A DNA stretch of 64,000 nt from R-RK-3 sp963834945. Its GTDB lineage: Bacteria; Pseudomonadota; Alphaproteobacteria; Rhizobiales; Rhodomicrobiaceae. This document shows positions 21,201-29,220 of this stretch, in pieces. How positions within the stretch are numbered: position 1 is the first letter of the stretch; each line of letters starts with the position of its first letter. The position numbers and the translations under genes are program-made. The notes under the pieces are model-generated. The model ran no database searches, was not told where the DNA came from, and worked only from the letters and a program-made list of their open reading frames with translations. Where the stretch lies: positions 310,001-374,000 of the forward strand of contig CAWIDT010000011.1 of assembly GCA_963834945.1 (NCBI GenBank). Direction: 5' to 3'.

Positions 21201-21539
21201 ATGAATATTCCAGAAGATATTCTACAGCTTCTCCATGCTCTCGGCCATATTTACGCTAATCACGGTCAGACCAAGAGAGCTTTGGTGTTGCAGCTTATCG
21301 CGTCGCGTATGGAGCCGGAGAACAAGGCCGTGTTGCGTACTCTTGCTTATACTTTTCTCAATGACGGGGCGCCCGAAAGAGCGTTGGCCGTCATTGCCCG
21401 TCTGCGGGCGCTTAACGAAGATCATCCTTCGCTTGACCTGCTGCATAGCCGCGCGCTTTGGGAGGCCGGGCACGAAATCGAGGCGCGCCGTGCATTCCGC
21501 GATTTTCTAGACCGACGCAGGCAGCCCAACCATGTTTGA
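21201..21539 (+). CDS. TPR protein, Y4yS/SctY-like type III secretion chaperone candidate
   Basis: A 112-residue all-helical protein with about two to three tetratricopeptide units (LLHALGHIYANHGQTKRALVL, AVLRTLAYTFLNDGAPERAL, SLDLLHSRALWEAGHEIEAR). Small TPR proteins directly upstream of sctV occur in rhizobial systems (y4yS beside rhcV) and in Ysc systems (YscY/YscG). Its stop overlaps the sctV start by 8 bp, so expression is coupled. ATG 21201 has a GGGAAG site 6 bp upstream. It probably chaperones an early substrate or binds SctV; which one is not evident. Confidence 0.65.
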   Translation: MNIPEDILQLLHALGHIYANHGQTKRALVLQLIASRMEPENKAVLRTLAYTFLNDGAPERALAVIARLRALNEDHPSLDLLHSRALWEAGHEIEARRAFRDFLDRRRQPNHV

Positions 21540-23688
21540 GACCGTCTCGCGCTTCGCCGGAATGCTGTCTCGCCGCGGCGACCTGGTCATCGCGATGATT
21601 GTGCTGACGGCTATCATCATGATGATCGTGCCGCTGCCGACGACGCTGGTCGATATCCTGATCACCCTCAACATTTCGACCGGGCTGCTCATCCTGCTGG
21701 TCGCATTCTACATCACCACGCCGACGCAATTTTCCTCGCTGCCGGCGGTCATCCTCATCGCGACGCTGTTCCGGCTGGCGATCACCATCACCACGACACG
21801 CCTCATCCTGCTGCAGGCCGACGCCGGACAGGTGGTCGGCGCGTTCGGAGATTTCGTGATCGGCGGCAACGTCGCGGTTGGGCTGGTCGTCTTTTTCATC
21901 ATCACAATCTCGCAGTTCGTGGTGATCACCAAGGGCGGCGAGCGCGTCGCCGAAGTGGCGGCCCGGTTCAGCCTCGATGCCCTGCCGGGCAAGCAGATGA
22001 GCATCGACAACGAGCTGCGCAACGGCGACATCACTCAGCCGGAAGCGCGCGCGCTGCGCCGAACGCTGGAGCGCGAAAGCCACCTTTACGGCGCCATGGA
22101 CGGCGCGATGAAATTCGTCAAAGGCGACGCCATTGCCGGACTGGTGATCATCGTGGTCAATCTGGTCGGCGGCCTCGCCGTCGGCATGGCTCAGCAGGGG
22201 CTAAGCTTCTCCCAGGCGGTGCAGACATTTTCGCTGCTGACGGTGGGCGACGGGCTGGTGGCGCAGATTCCGGCGCTGCTGATATCGGTCGCGGCCGGCA
22301 CGGTGGTGACGCGCGTCGCGACCGACGAAAAGCGCGATCTAGGTTCCGATATTATCAGCCAGCTCATCAGCGACGCACGGGCGCTTTATCTGGCCGGAAT
22401 GATCGTCGCGGGGCTGGCGTTCATTCCCGGCTTTCCGACCTATGTGTTTCTTGCGCTTGCATCGGCGCTGATGCTGGGCGGCTTCATTGTCCAGAGGCGT
22501 CCGGCGCCGGAGAGCGGCGACCAGCATGTCGTGCCCGCCGCGGCGACGCGCGTCAGCCAGTCGTTGCAGCCTGCGGCCGGCGCCGCGCAGGAAGGGCCAA
22601 AAGCGCTTCCAGGCCAGCGGGTGATCGTCTGGGCCGGGCCGCAGCTTGCCGCCGCCATTCCGCAAACGGCCTTTGCAAGGCAGGCGCAAAGCGTGCGCGA
22701 GGCGCTGATCGACGATCTTGGGGTTTCGGTGCCTCAGATCGAGTTGCGCATCGATCCCGCCGGTAGCGCCAATGGCTTTCACATCGATCTTGAGGACGTG
22801 CCGGTTGCCGAGGGCGACATCTTCGCAGATTGCGTGCTGATCGATGGCGATACGCAACATCTCGACCTGGCCAATATCCCTTATGAGACGACCCTGCCGC
22901 TGGTCAGCCGCCGAGATGCCGTCTGGGTCAAAGCCTCACGGCAGGACGCGCTGAAAGAATCCGGCATCGCATTCCTGCTTCCCGCGCAGACGCTGGGAAA
23001 ATGCCTGAGCCAAATGCTGCGCCGCTTCGCAACGCAGTTCATCGGCATCCAGGAAACCCGCGCCCTGCTCTCCGCCGCCGAGCAGGACTATGGGGATTTG
23101 CTCAAGGAGGCGCAGAATGTCGCCTCGATCCAGAAGATCTCTGAGATCCTGCGCCGGCTCGTCGAGGAAAACGTGCCGATCCGGAACATGCGCATCATTC
23201 TCGAAGCGCTGGTGGAGTGGGGGCCGCGCGAACAGGATGTCGTGCTGCTCGGCGAATATGTCCGGATGGCGCTCGGACGCCAGATCTGCTTCCGAGTCGC
23301 CGACCGCAATCGCTTGATTGCCGCCTATGTGCTGGAGCGGGGGGTCGAGGAGATGCTTCGTTCCTCGGTGCGCCCGACCACTGTGGGAACGTTTCTGAAT
23401 ATTTCAGAAGATGCGGCGCGGCCGGTGATCGATCAGTTCCGCCGCCTGATCGCGATGACCAAGCCGGATGTCAACCCGGCGGTGCTGGCGGCTATGGACG
23501 TTCGCCGACATCTGCGTAATCTGCTGATCCGCAACGATATCGATCTACCGGTTCTATCCTATCAGGAGCTGGCGCCGGAATTCAGTGTACAGCCGCTTGC
23601 GACCGTCGTGCTCGATCCACGCGGCACGAGGGAGAGAGCGGCATCGGGGACTATCGAGCCGCGGATGGCACCGCAGCCGGCCCGGTAG
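21532..23688 (+). CDS. sctV: Type III secretion export-gate protein SctV
   Basis: A 718-residue FHIPEP-family protein that forms the nonameric export gate. The N-terminal half is membrane embedded (about eight helices, to residue about 330) and contains the signature region KGGERVAEVAARFSLDALPGKQMSIDNELR (residues 134-163, cited here by its parts RVAEVAARFSLDALPGKQM and SIDNELRNGDI). The C-terminal half is the cytoplasmic ring domain (VGTFLNISEDAARPVI, LSYQELAPEFSVQPLATV). Length is normal for SctV. The secretin gene follows after 20 bp. Confidence 0.95.
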   Translation: MFETVSRFAGMLSRRGDLVIAMIVLTAIIMMIVPLPTTLVDILITLNISTGLLILLVAFYITTPTQFSSLPAVILIATLFRLAITITTTRLILLQADAGQVVGAFGDFVIGGNVAVGLVVFFIITISQFVVITKGGERVAEVAARFSLDALPGKQMSIDNELRNGDITQPEARALRRTLERESHLYGAMDGAMKFVKGDAIAGLVIIVVNLVGGLAVGMAQQGLSFSQAVQTFSLLTVGDGLVAQIPALLISVAAGTVVTRVATDEKRDLGSDIISQLISDARALYLAGMIVAGLAFIPGFPTYVFLALASALMLGGFIVQRRPAPESGDQHVVPAAATRVSQSLQPAAGAAQEGPKALPGQRVIVWAGPQLAAAIPQTAFARQAQSVREALIDDLGVSVPQIELRIDPAGSANGFHIDLEDVPVAEGDIFADCVLIDGDTQHLDLANIPYETTLPLVSRRDAVWVKASRQDALKESGIAFLLPAQTLGKCLSQMLRRFATQFIGIQETRALLSAAEQDYGDLLKEAQNVASIQKISEILRRLVEENVPIRNMRIILEALVEWGPREQDVVLLGEYVRMALGRQICFRVADRNRLIAAYVLERGVEEMLRSSVRPTTVGTFLNISEDAARPVIDQFRRLIAMTKPDVNPAVLAAMDVRRHLRNLLIRNDIDLPVLSYQELAPEFSVQPLATVVLDPRGTRERAASGTIEPRMAPQPAR

Positions 23689-23708
23689 TTTGGACGTTTG
23701 GGGGACTC

Positions 23709-25460
23709 ATGGCTGGTGAACTGGAAGAGGAAGGCGAGACCGATGCGTCCGCTTCCCAAGCAAGGATCGATGAAGCGGCCGACCCTGGCGGGATCGCCTT
23801 GGAGGGGCAGGGGCGCCTTCTTAGAGCCCAGGCTGGTGCCGCGCAGGCTCTTGACGATGTGTTGAGCTTCGCGCGCAGGCAGCCGCGCTCGCTGGTGGCG
23901 TCGCTGGCCGCGGCTTGCGTAGTGACGGCTCTCGGACTGCTGTTTTCGGACAGCTTGACCGCAGCGCTGCGCGCAGCTCTCCCCGAACGCGTGGCCGGCA
24001 CCGTTGGCCATTCGGGCCGTGACGACGAGGGCGCGTTGCAAATCCGGATGGGCGGCGGACGCTCGGAGGCCGGCGGGCAGAAATTGGCGCTACGCGACGC
24101 GGCTTCGACGGGCGGCATACATGAGGCAACCCAGGACGGCAATACCGATTATCTTCCCGAGCCGAAAATTGGCGATCTCGGCACGGCGTCGACCATCATT
24201 ACTGTGCCCGTCAGCCAGGGGAGGCTGCTGCGCTTCGACGATGCTGTCGAATCGGTGTTCATCGCCGACCCATCTATCGCCGATGTCCGGATGGTTTCGT
24301 CCGACCTCATCTATGTCTATGGGAAGAAGCTGGGGCTGACCAATCTGATGGCCGTCTCGGCGCGCGGCGAGCAGAAGGACGGCGCGGCCGGACCCCGCCA
24401 GGATGTCAGCGCTTCGGCGTTGCTGCGCATCGTTCTGGACCCGCGCCCCTATAATGAGGCACGCCAGCAATTCAGCCCCTCGACACCGGTCGATATCAGC
24501 ATCTTCGGAAAGCGTACCGTGATCGCGGGCCATATGCGCAACATCGACCAGGCCGTCGATGCCGCCAACATCGCGCAGAGCTACTCGCTGCCCAATCAGC
24601 CGCCGATCAACGCGACGACGCTTGCGGGCTCGAACCAGATCAACATCCGCGTCCGGTTCGCCGAGGTATCGCGCAGTGATCTGAGATCCTTCGGCATCGA
24701 TTGGAACGTCGCCGCCAAGGGCGGCAGTTTCGGGTTCCAGCTGGGCAAGACCGGAGCGACGCAAGACCCCAATATCGGCATCAGTGCGAGTGCCGGCAAT
24801 TTCGATATCGACCTGCTGATCGAAGCGTTGCAGGCCAATGGCTCGCTCACGATTCTGGCCGAGCCGAATCTGACGGCGGTAACCGGCGAAACCGCAAGCT
24901 TTCTGGCCGGCGGCGAAGTCCCGATCCCGGTCCCGACCGGCCAGGGGGGCGACAGCATCACGGTCCAGTATAAGCCGTTCGGGGTCGCGCTGTCTTTCAC
25001 GCCGACTCTGGTCAAGGACAATCGCATCGCCATGCGGGTGAAGCCGGAGGTGAGTTCGATTGCGACCTCTACGGACTTTTCGGTCAAGGGCTTCAACCTG
25101 CCCAGCTTCACCGTCCGGCGGGCTGAGACCACGGTGGAAATGGCGAGCGGCCAGACCTTCGCCATGGCCGGCCTTTTCCAGCGCGAGGTGTCGCGCAATG
25201 TCGACAAGGTTCCGTTGCTTGGCGACGTTCCGGTGCTTGGGCCGCTGTTCCGCTCGGAGCGCTATCAGCGCAACGAGACGGAGCTGGTGATCCTGATCAC
25301 ACCCTACCTCGTCAATCCGGTGGCCGACGCCTCACTTGCGACGCCGCTCGACCGCGCCGGGGCCTCGGCCTGGCAGGCCGATATTGTGGGGCCTGACCAG
25401 ACGGCGAAAGGGACAGCTTTCGCAGAACCGGTGCGCCAATCCGGCTTCATACTGAAATAA
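23709..25460 (+). CDS. Tad-type (CpaC/RcpA-like) secretin in the sct operon
   Basis: A 583-residue secretin, expected to form the outer-membrane channel of this secretion system. Residues 161-220 are a pilus-formation N-domain (GRLLRFDDAVESVFIADPSI, IYVYGKKLGLTNLMAVSA), about 258-296 a BON/N1-like domain, and 378-537 the secretin core (LTILAEPNLTAVTGETASFL, GEVPIPVP, LPSFTVRRAETTVEM, VPLLGDVPVLGPLFRS, ETELVILITPYLVNPV). These phrases match CpaC/RcpA rather than YscC/HrcC or RhcC1/C2. Unusually, a hydrophobic segment (61-80) is preceded by about 60 acidic residues; the ATG has GGGGG 5 bp upstream, so the extension looks genuine. GTG 23859 would give a normal signal peptide. Confidence 0.9.
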   Translation: MAGELEEEGETDASASQARIDEAADPGGIALEGQGRLLRAQAGAAQALDDVLSFARRQPRSLVASLAAACVVTALGLLFSDSLTAALRAALPERVAGTVGHSGRDDEGALQIRMGGGRSEAGGQKLALRDAASTGGIHEATQDGNTDYLPEPKIGDLGTASTIITVPVSQGRLLRFDDAVESVFIADPSIADVRMVSSDLIYVYGKKLGLTNLMAVSARGEQKDGAAGPRQDVSASALLRIVLDPRPYNEARQQFSPSTPVDISIFGKRTVIAGHMRNIDQAVDAANIAQSYSLPNQPPINATTLAGSNQINIRVRFAEVSRSDLRSFGIDWNVAAKGGSFGFQLGKTGATQDPNIGISASAGNFDIDLLIEALQANGSLTILAEPNLTAVTGETASFLAGGEVPIPVPTGQGGDSITVQYKPFGVALSFTPTLVKDNRIAMRVKPEVSSIATSTDFSVKGFNLPSFTVRRAETTVEMASGQTFAMAGLFQREVSRNVDKVPLLGDVPVLGPLFRSERYQRNETELVILITPYLVNPVADASLATPLDRAGASAWQADIVGPDQTAKGTAFAEPVRQSGFILK

Positions 25461-25467
25461 TCGGCGC

Positions 25468-25570
25468 CAGATCATGATCGCTTCAAGCGGAAACGATCAT
25501 GATCTGGATTTCTTTGTTTCCGCACGATTTTTCGGGAAAACCGGTGACCACTTTTCCCGATCGTGCTCTA
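25468..25570. repeat. Mosaic palindromic intergenic repeat, copy B
   Basis: Copy B lies between the secretin and the CpaD-like gene. It starts with a GATCATGATC palindrome repeated around GCGGAAAC, continues with GCACGATTTTTCGGGAAAAC, and ends in CCCGATCGTGCTCTA. Its final base abuts the GGAGGA ribosome site of the next gene. It is the most complete of the three copies. Its hairpins may attenuate or stabilise the sct transcript at this point. Confidence 0.7.
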
Positions 25571-25587
25571 GGAGGACAACAATAGCC

Positions 25588-26043
25588 ATGCGCGATCTCA
25601 CTTTCCGTCACGCGGCGCTGCTGGCGGCGGCCTGCATGCTTGGCGCTTGCAACGAGTCCGGCCCGGGCGCGGGGCTGAATACGCCACCGGACTATTCACC
25701 GCATTACACGCATGTCGCTGTGATGAACGAGGCGGGCAAAACCAAGCGCGTGCTGGTCCCCGAAGCCTGTCTGACGCCGGATGGCGGGTCGCCGGCCGAC
25801 ACCGGAGACCCACGTCTGCCGCCCGGTTGCGCCAATGCCTATAATCTGCAGCGCATGGCCGAGCGTAAGCGTGATCTGACGGACGGACGCCGGCTTGGCG
25901 TTGCGCCCGCCGCGCCTGCGACCCGCGCGGCGCAGAAATACCTCGACGGGCGCGACACACCGGCTTTGGGCGGCGCCTTCAGAGAGGACAAAGACCTCGA
26001 CATCAGCAATGGGCCGGCGTCAACGGCGTCTCCGAGCCAATAA
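25588..26043 (+). CDS. CpaD-like outer-membrane lipoprotein
   Basis: A 151-residue lipoprotein with a signal peptide ending in the lipobox MLGAC. The central part (DPRLPPGCANAYNLQRMAER, DLTDGRRLG, APATRAAQKYLDGRDTP) matches the conserved CpaD/Tad-pilus lipoprotein pattern GCAxxxNLxxMV...DLxxGR. In Tad pili this protein accompanies the CpaC/RcpA secretin, so here it probably acts as the pilotin or accessory factor of the sct secretin. ATG 25588 is preceded by GGAGGA 11 bp upstream. The C-terminal 25 residues look unstructured. Confidence 0.75.
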   Translation: MRDLTFRHAALLAAACMLGACNESGPGAGLNTPPDYSPHYTHVAVMNEAGKTKRVLVPEACLTPDGGSPADTGDPRLPPGCANAYNLQRMAERKRDLTDGRRLGVAPAAPATRAAQKYLDGRDTPALGGAFREDKDLDISNGPASTASPSQ

Positions 26044-26199
26044 TCGACGGCGCCGGTCAGAGGACTCGATCCCGGCGTAGCTCAACCCGTGTCGCGTGAT
26101 AATGCTAAATAGAGATGTGCGACGTCAAATCAGGACAGGGCAAGCCGCGCCGTCCTGCAAACCGGACGGGGCAGGCGCCAGCCAGCACTCAGCACGCGA

Positions 26200-27192
26200 T
26201 TAAGGTGAGACCGCAACCGGCGGCGGGCCGGCCGGGAGCCTGGCGTTGGTCGGCTGGCCACCAAATTGATTTTTGTCGTTTGCTGATGCGACCCCGGCAG
26301 ACAAGCCTTCGGTTTCTTTGCTCCGACCCCGGGTTGGGTTAGGAACGTCGGGCGAAACAGCCGGAGCAGCCGTCTGGATGGTGTTGGCAGCCGGGTTGCC
26401 GTAAAGGCTTCTGGACTTGTCGACTAGCACCAGGGCTTCCCGCTCCAGATCGGGCGAGGCGGTCAACAGTGCGTCTTCATAGGCCCGCTCGATCCAGGCC
26501 CGGTCTTCCGGCGATGCGGATTCCTTACTGAGGATCAGCAGGGCCAGCCCGGCCGCGGGGCGGCGCTTGATAAGCTTGCCTTCCCACATCAACGTTCCGA
26601 GCAGCGCTTGCGCCGGCGGGTAGCGCTTGCGCGCCGCCGCTTCCAGGTGCCGGGCTGCAATCGCGGCGTTGTGCATCTGATCGCTACCGCTCAGATAGAG
26701 CTTGCCCAATTCGTAAAGCGCGATCGGATCATCCAGCATGACGCCGGCCTGATTGAACATATCCGCGGCCATGCTCAGATCCTGCTCCCAGCCGGGAGAC
26801 GGCAAGCCCTTGGCGTAGCACATTCCCGCGCGGCGGAACGCCTCTGCCACCTGATGGGCCGCGGCGTAGAACTTGTCCAAGCGGATATTGCGATTGGCGG
26901 CGACACTATAGAGATCACAGGCCTTGACTTCGTCCTTCGCGACCAGCTTGCCCTCGCGATAAATGTTCCCCAAGCGAAGCATGGCATGCAGGCTGCCTTG
27001 ATTGGCGGCGCGTTCCAGCGCTTGGATTCCGACATCCACCCGGCCGTCGCGAAACGCGTCTTCCGCGGTCGCATATTCCTCAGCCAAGGATCGGGTCGAC
27101 TGCTCCGACGCAACCGCCAACCCCGCCGACGCCCAAAGTACCGAGAGCGCCGCTACCGCCCGAAAAACCTGTCGCATCTTACTGATCCGCAT
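26200..27192 (-). CDS. Periplasmic Sel1-repeat protein (ExoR-like)
   Basis: A 330-residue protein with a signal peptide (VAALSVLWASAGLAVASEQ) and several Sel1/TPR-like units: GIQALERAANQGSLHAMLRLGNIYREGKLV, MAADMFNQAGVMLDDPIALYELGKLYLSG, HLEAAARKRYPPAQALLGTLMWEGKLI (cited by parts, e.g. LERAANQGSLHAMLRLGNIY and YPPAQALLGTLMWEGKL). The last 70 residues are disordered. The layout resembles ExoR, the rhizobial periplasmic regulator of exopolysaccharide and motility, but the same fold occurs in many periplasmic proteins. Its first ATG lies within the end of ilvD, so it is probably co-transcribed with ilvD; ATG 27177 is an alternative. Confidence 0.7.
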   Translation of the reverse strand: MRISKMRQVFRAVAALSVLWASAGLAVASEQSTRSLAEEYATAEDAFRDGRVDVGIQALERAANQGSLHAMLRLGNIYREGKLVAKDEVKACDLYSVAANRNIRLDKFYAAAHQVAEAFRRAGMCYAKGLPSPGWEQDLSMAADMFNQAGVMLDDPIALYELGKLYLSGSDQMHNAAIAARHLEAAARKRYPPAQALLGTLMWEGKLIKRRPAAGLALLILSKESASPEDRAWIERAYEDALLTASPDLEREALVLVDKSRSLYGNPAANTIQTAAPAVSPDVPNPTRGRSKETEGLSAGVASANDKNQFGGQPTNARLPAGPPPVAVSP

Positions 27193-28903
27193 AACTTATT
27201 ACTTCTTCTTTTGCCCCTGGATGAGTAACGGCGCCATTTCGCGCAGGCCCCACTTGCTGCGCGTATTTCCAGAGTGCGCCGCTCCGATACAGGTTTTTCG
27301 GTGCTGACCATTGCGCACGGCGCTTGGCCAGTTCCTCTTCGGAAACGTTCAGATCGAGCCGCCCCGTCTCGGCATCCATGGATATGATGTCGCCGTCCCG
27401 CACCAGCGCGATCGGCCCGCCGAGGGCGGCTTCCGGGCCGACATGACCGATACAGAATCCACGCGTCCCGCCGGAAAACCGGCCATCGGTAATGAGCGCA
27501 ACCTTCTCGCCCGCCCCCTGCCCGTAAAGCGCGGCGGTGGTGGAGAGCATTTCGCGCATTCCGGGGCCGCCGATCGGACCCTCATAGCGGATCACGAGAA
27601 CTTCGCCTTCGCGGTACTCACGATTGTCGACGGCGCGGAACGCTTCTTCCTCGCTGTCGAAGCATCGCGCCGGCCCCTGGAACTGCAGCTTATGCAGACC
27701 GGCGACCTTGACGATGGCACCGTCTGGCGCCAGCGTGCCGCTCATGCCGGCGACACCGCCGGTCGGCGAGAGCGGATCGCTGAGCGGCCGTATCACGTCC
27801 TGATCTTCCGGAAACGCCACGCCGGCCAGATTCTGCGCGAGGGTCTTGCCGGTCACAGTCAGGCAATCGCCGTGCAGATAGCCCCCGTCCAGCAGCACCT
27901 TCAGCAGCACCGAGACGCCGCCGACATCGTACATATCCTTGGCCACGTAACGGCCGCCGGGCTTCAGATCTGCGAGATAGGGTGTCTTCTTGAAGATCTG
28001 CGCGACGTCGAACAGGTCGAATTCGATGCCCGCCTCATGCGCGATCGCGGGCAGGTGCAGCGCCGCATTGGTCGAGCCGCCGGACGCCGCAACCACGGTC
28101 GCGGCGTTTTCCAAACTCTGGCGCGTGACGATGTCGCGCGGCCGAATGTTCTGAGCCAACAGATACATCACCGCGCGTCCGCTTTCATGAGCGTATTGAT
28201 CACGGCTTTCATAGGGAGCGGGCGCTCCGGCCGAACCGGGCAACGCAAGGCCCATCGCCTCCGAGACGCAGGCCATGGTGTTGGCCGTGAACTGCCCGCC
28301 GCAGGACCCAGCACTTGGGCAGGCGACACATTCGAGCTCATGCAGATCCGCATCCGACATGTTTCCCGCAGAATGCTGTCCGACCGCCTCGAATACGTCG
28401 ACAACGGTTACATCCCTGCCCTTGAATCTGCCTGGCAGAATAGACCCACCGTACATAAAGATACTGGGTACATTAAGGCGGACCATTGCCATCATCATGC
28501 CCGGCAAGGACTTGTCGCAGCCCGCCAGACCGACCATCGCATCGTAGCAATGGCCCCGCATCGTCACTTCGATCGAGTCGGCGATCACGTCCCGCGAAAC
28601 CAGCGAGGACTTCATGCCCTGGTGGCCCATCGCGATGCCGTCGGTCACCGTGATGGTGCAGAACTCACGCGGTGTGCCATGGGCTTCCGCGACACCCTTT
28701 TTCACCGTCTGCGCCTGGCGCATCAGCGAGATGTTGCAGGGAGCCGCCTCGTTCCAGCAGGAAACAACTCCGACGAAAGGCTGATTGATCTGCTCTTCGG
28801 TCAGCCCCATGGCATAGTAATAAGACCTATGCGGCGCACGCTCCGGCCCTTGAGTGACATGCCGGCTTGGTAGCCAATTCTTATCGAAAGTGTTTGCGTC
28901 CAT
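27179..28903 (-). CDS. ilvD: Dihydroxy-acid dehydratase
   Basis: IlvD dehydrates dihydroxy-acids in valine, leucine and isoleucine synthesis and carries an iron-sulphur cluster. The 574-residue product has the three cysteine motifs VVSCWNEAAPCN, VGLAGCDKSLPGMMMAM and CPSAGSCGGQFTANTM, and the C-terminal GPIGGPGMREMLSTTAAL and ITDGRFSGGTRGFCIGHVGP. ATG 28903 is preferred; the longer frame begins with TTG at 28924. A candidate promoter lies at 28987-29016. The three-cysteine pattern fits the [2Fe-2S] class. Confidence 0.97.
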   Translation of the reverse strand: MDANTFDKNWLPSRHVTQGPERAPHRSYYYAMGLTEEQINQPFVGVVSCWNEAAPCNISLMRQAQTVKKGVAEAHGTPREFCTITVTDGIAMGHQGMKSSLVSRDVIADSIEVTMRGHCYDAMVGLAGCDKSLPGMMMAMVRLNVPSIFMYGGSILPGRFKGRDVTVVDVFEAVGQHSAGNMSDADLHELECVACPSAGSCGGQFTANTMACVSEAMGLALPGSAGAPAPYESRDQYAHESGRAVMYLLAQNIRPRDIVTRQSLENAATVVAASGGSTNAALHLPAIAHEAGIEFDLFDVAQIFKKTPYLADLKPGGRYVAKDMYDVGGVSVLLKVLLDGGYLHGDCLTVTGKTLAQNLAGVAFPEDQDVIRPLSDPLSPTGGVAGMSGTLAPDGAIVKVAGLHKLQFQGPARCFDSEEEAFRAVDNREYREGEVLVIRYEGPIGGPGMREMLSTTAALYGQGAGEKVALITDGRFSGGTRGFCIGHVGPEAALGGPIALVRDGDIISMDAETGRLDLNVSEEELAKRRAQWSAPKNLYRSGALWKYAQQVGPARNGAVTHPGAKEEVISYADQ

Positions 28904-29220
28904 TTGCACACTCAATCCGCCCAAGGGCTTTCATTGCCGCGGTACTTCCGCAGGTTTGCTTTTTCATTAGTGATGCTGAACTCACAACTATAATTACTGT
29001 CCAGTATTCTGTACAACTTAGAATTGCGTTCAAAATCCGACCACGCACTACAATGCTGCTATGGTCGAAAAGTTTTATGGCGCAAAAGAGGCGGGAATGT
29101 CTCACCGCGTTGCGAGATTGCAACATCGCCCTCGAAAGCCATTTAGGGCTTGGGAACGCACCGCGAAGCGCGAAGCGGCCAACCGCTATTTTCGGTAGAG
29201 TGTGGCGTGTGCGCCACTCG
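28904..29220. other. Intergenic region between ilvD and valS
   Basis: This 317-bp AT-rich stretch contains a candidate ilvD promoter (28987-29016) and no reading frame that looks coding on either strand. The two short frames across it have no start signal and no recognisable domain. Confidence 0.6.
28987..29016 (-). promoter_or_regulatory. Candidate sigma-70-like promoter of ilvD
   Basis: On the minus strand a -35 hexamer TTGTAC (29011-29016) and a -10 hexamer TATAGT (28987-28992) are separated by 18 bp. This would place a start site near 28980 and give ilvD a leader of about 75 bases. Confidence 0.45.

Noticed and set aside
23709..25460. Lipoprotein processing of the secretin at LAAAC (residues 66-70)
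   Set aside because: The residue at -3 is Ala rather than Leu/Val/Ile, the hydrophobic core before it is too short, and about 60 residues precede it.
27311..28873. 520-residue plus-strand reading frame
   Set aside because: Antisense to ilvD, which carries all family motifs; no start signal or domain in the plus-strand frame.
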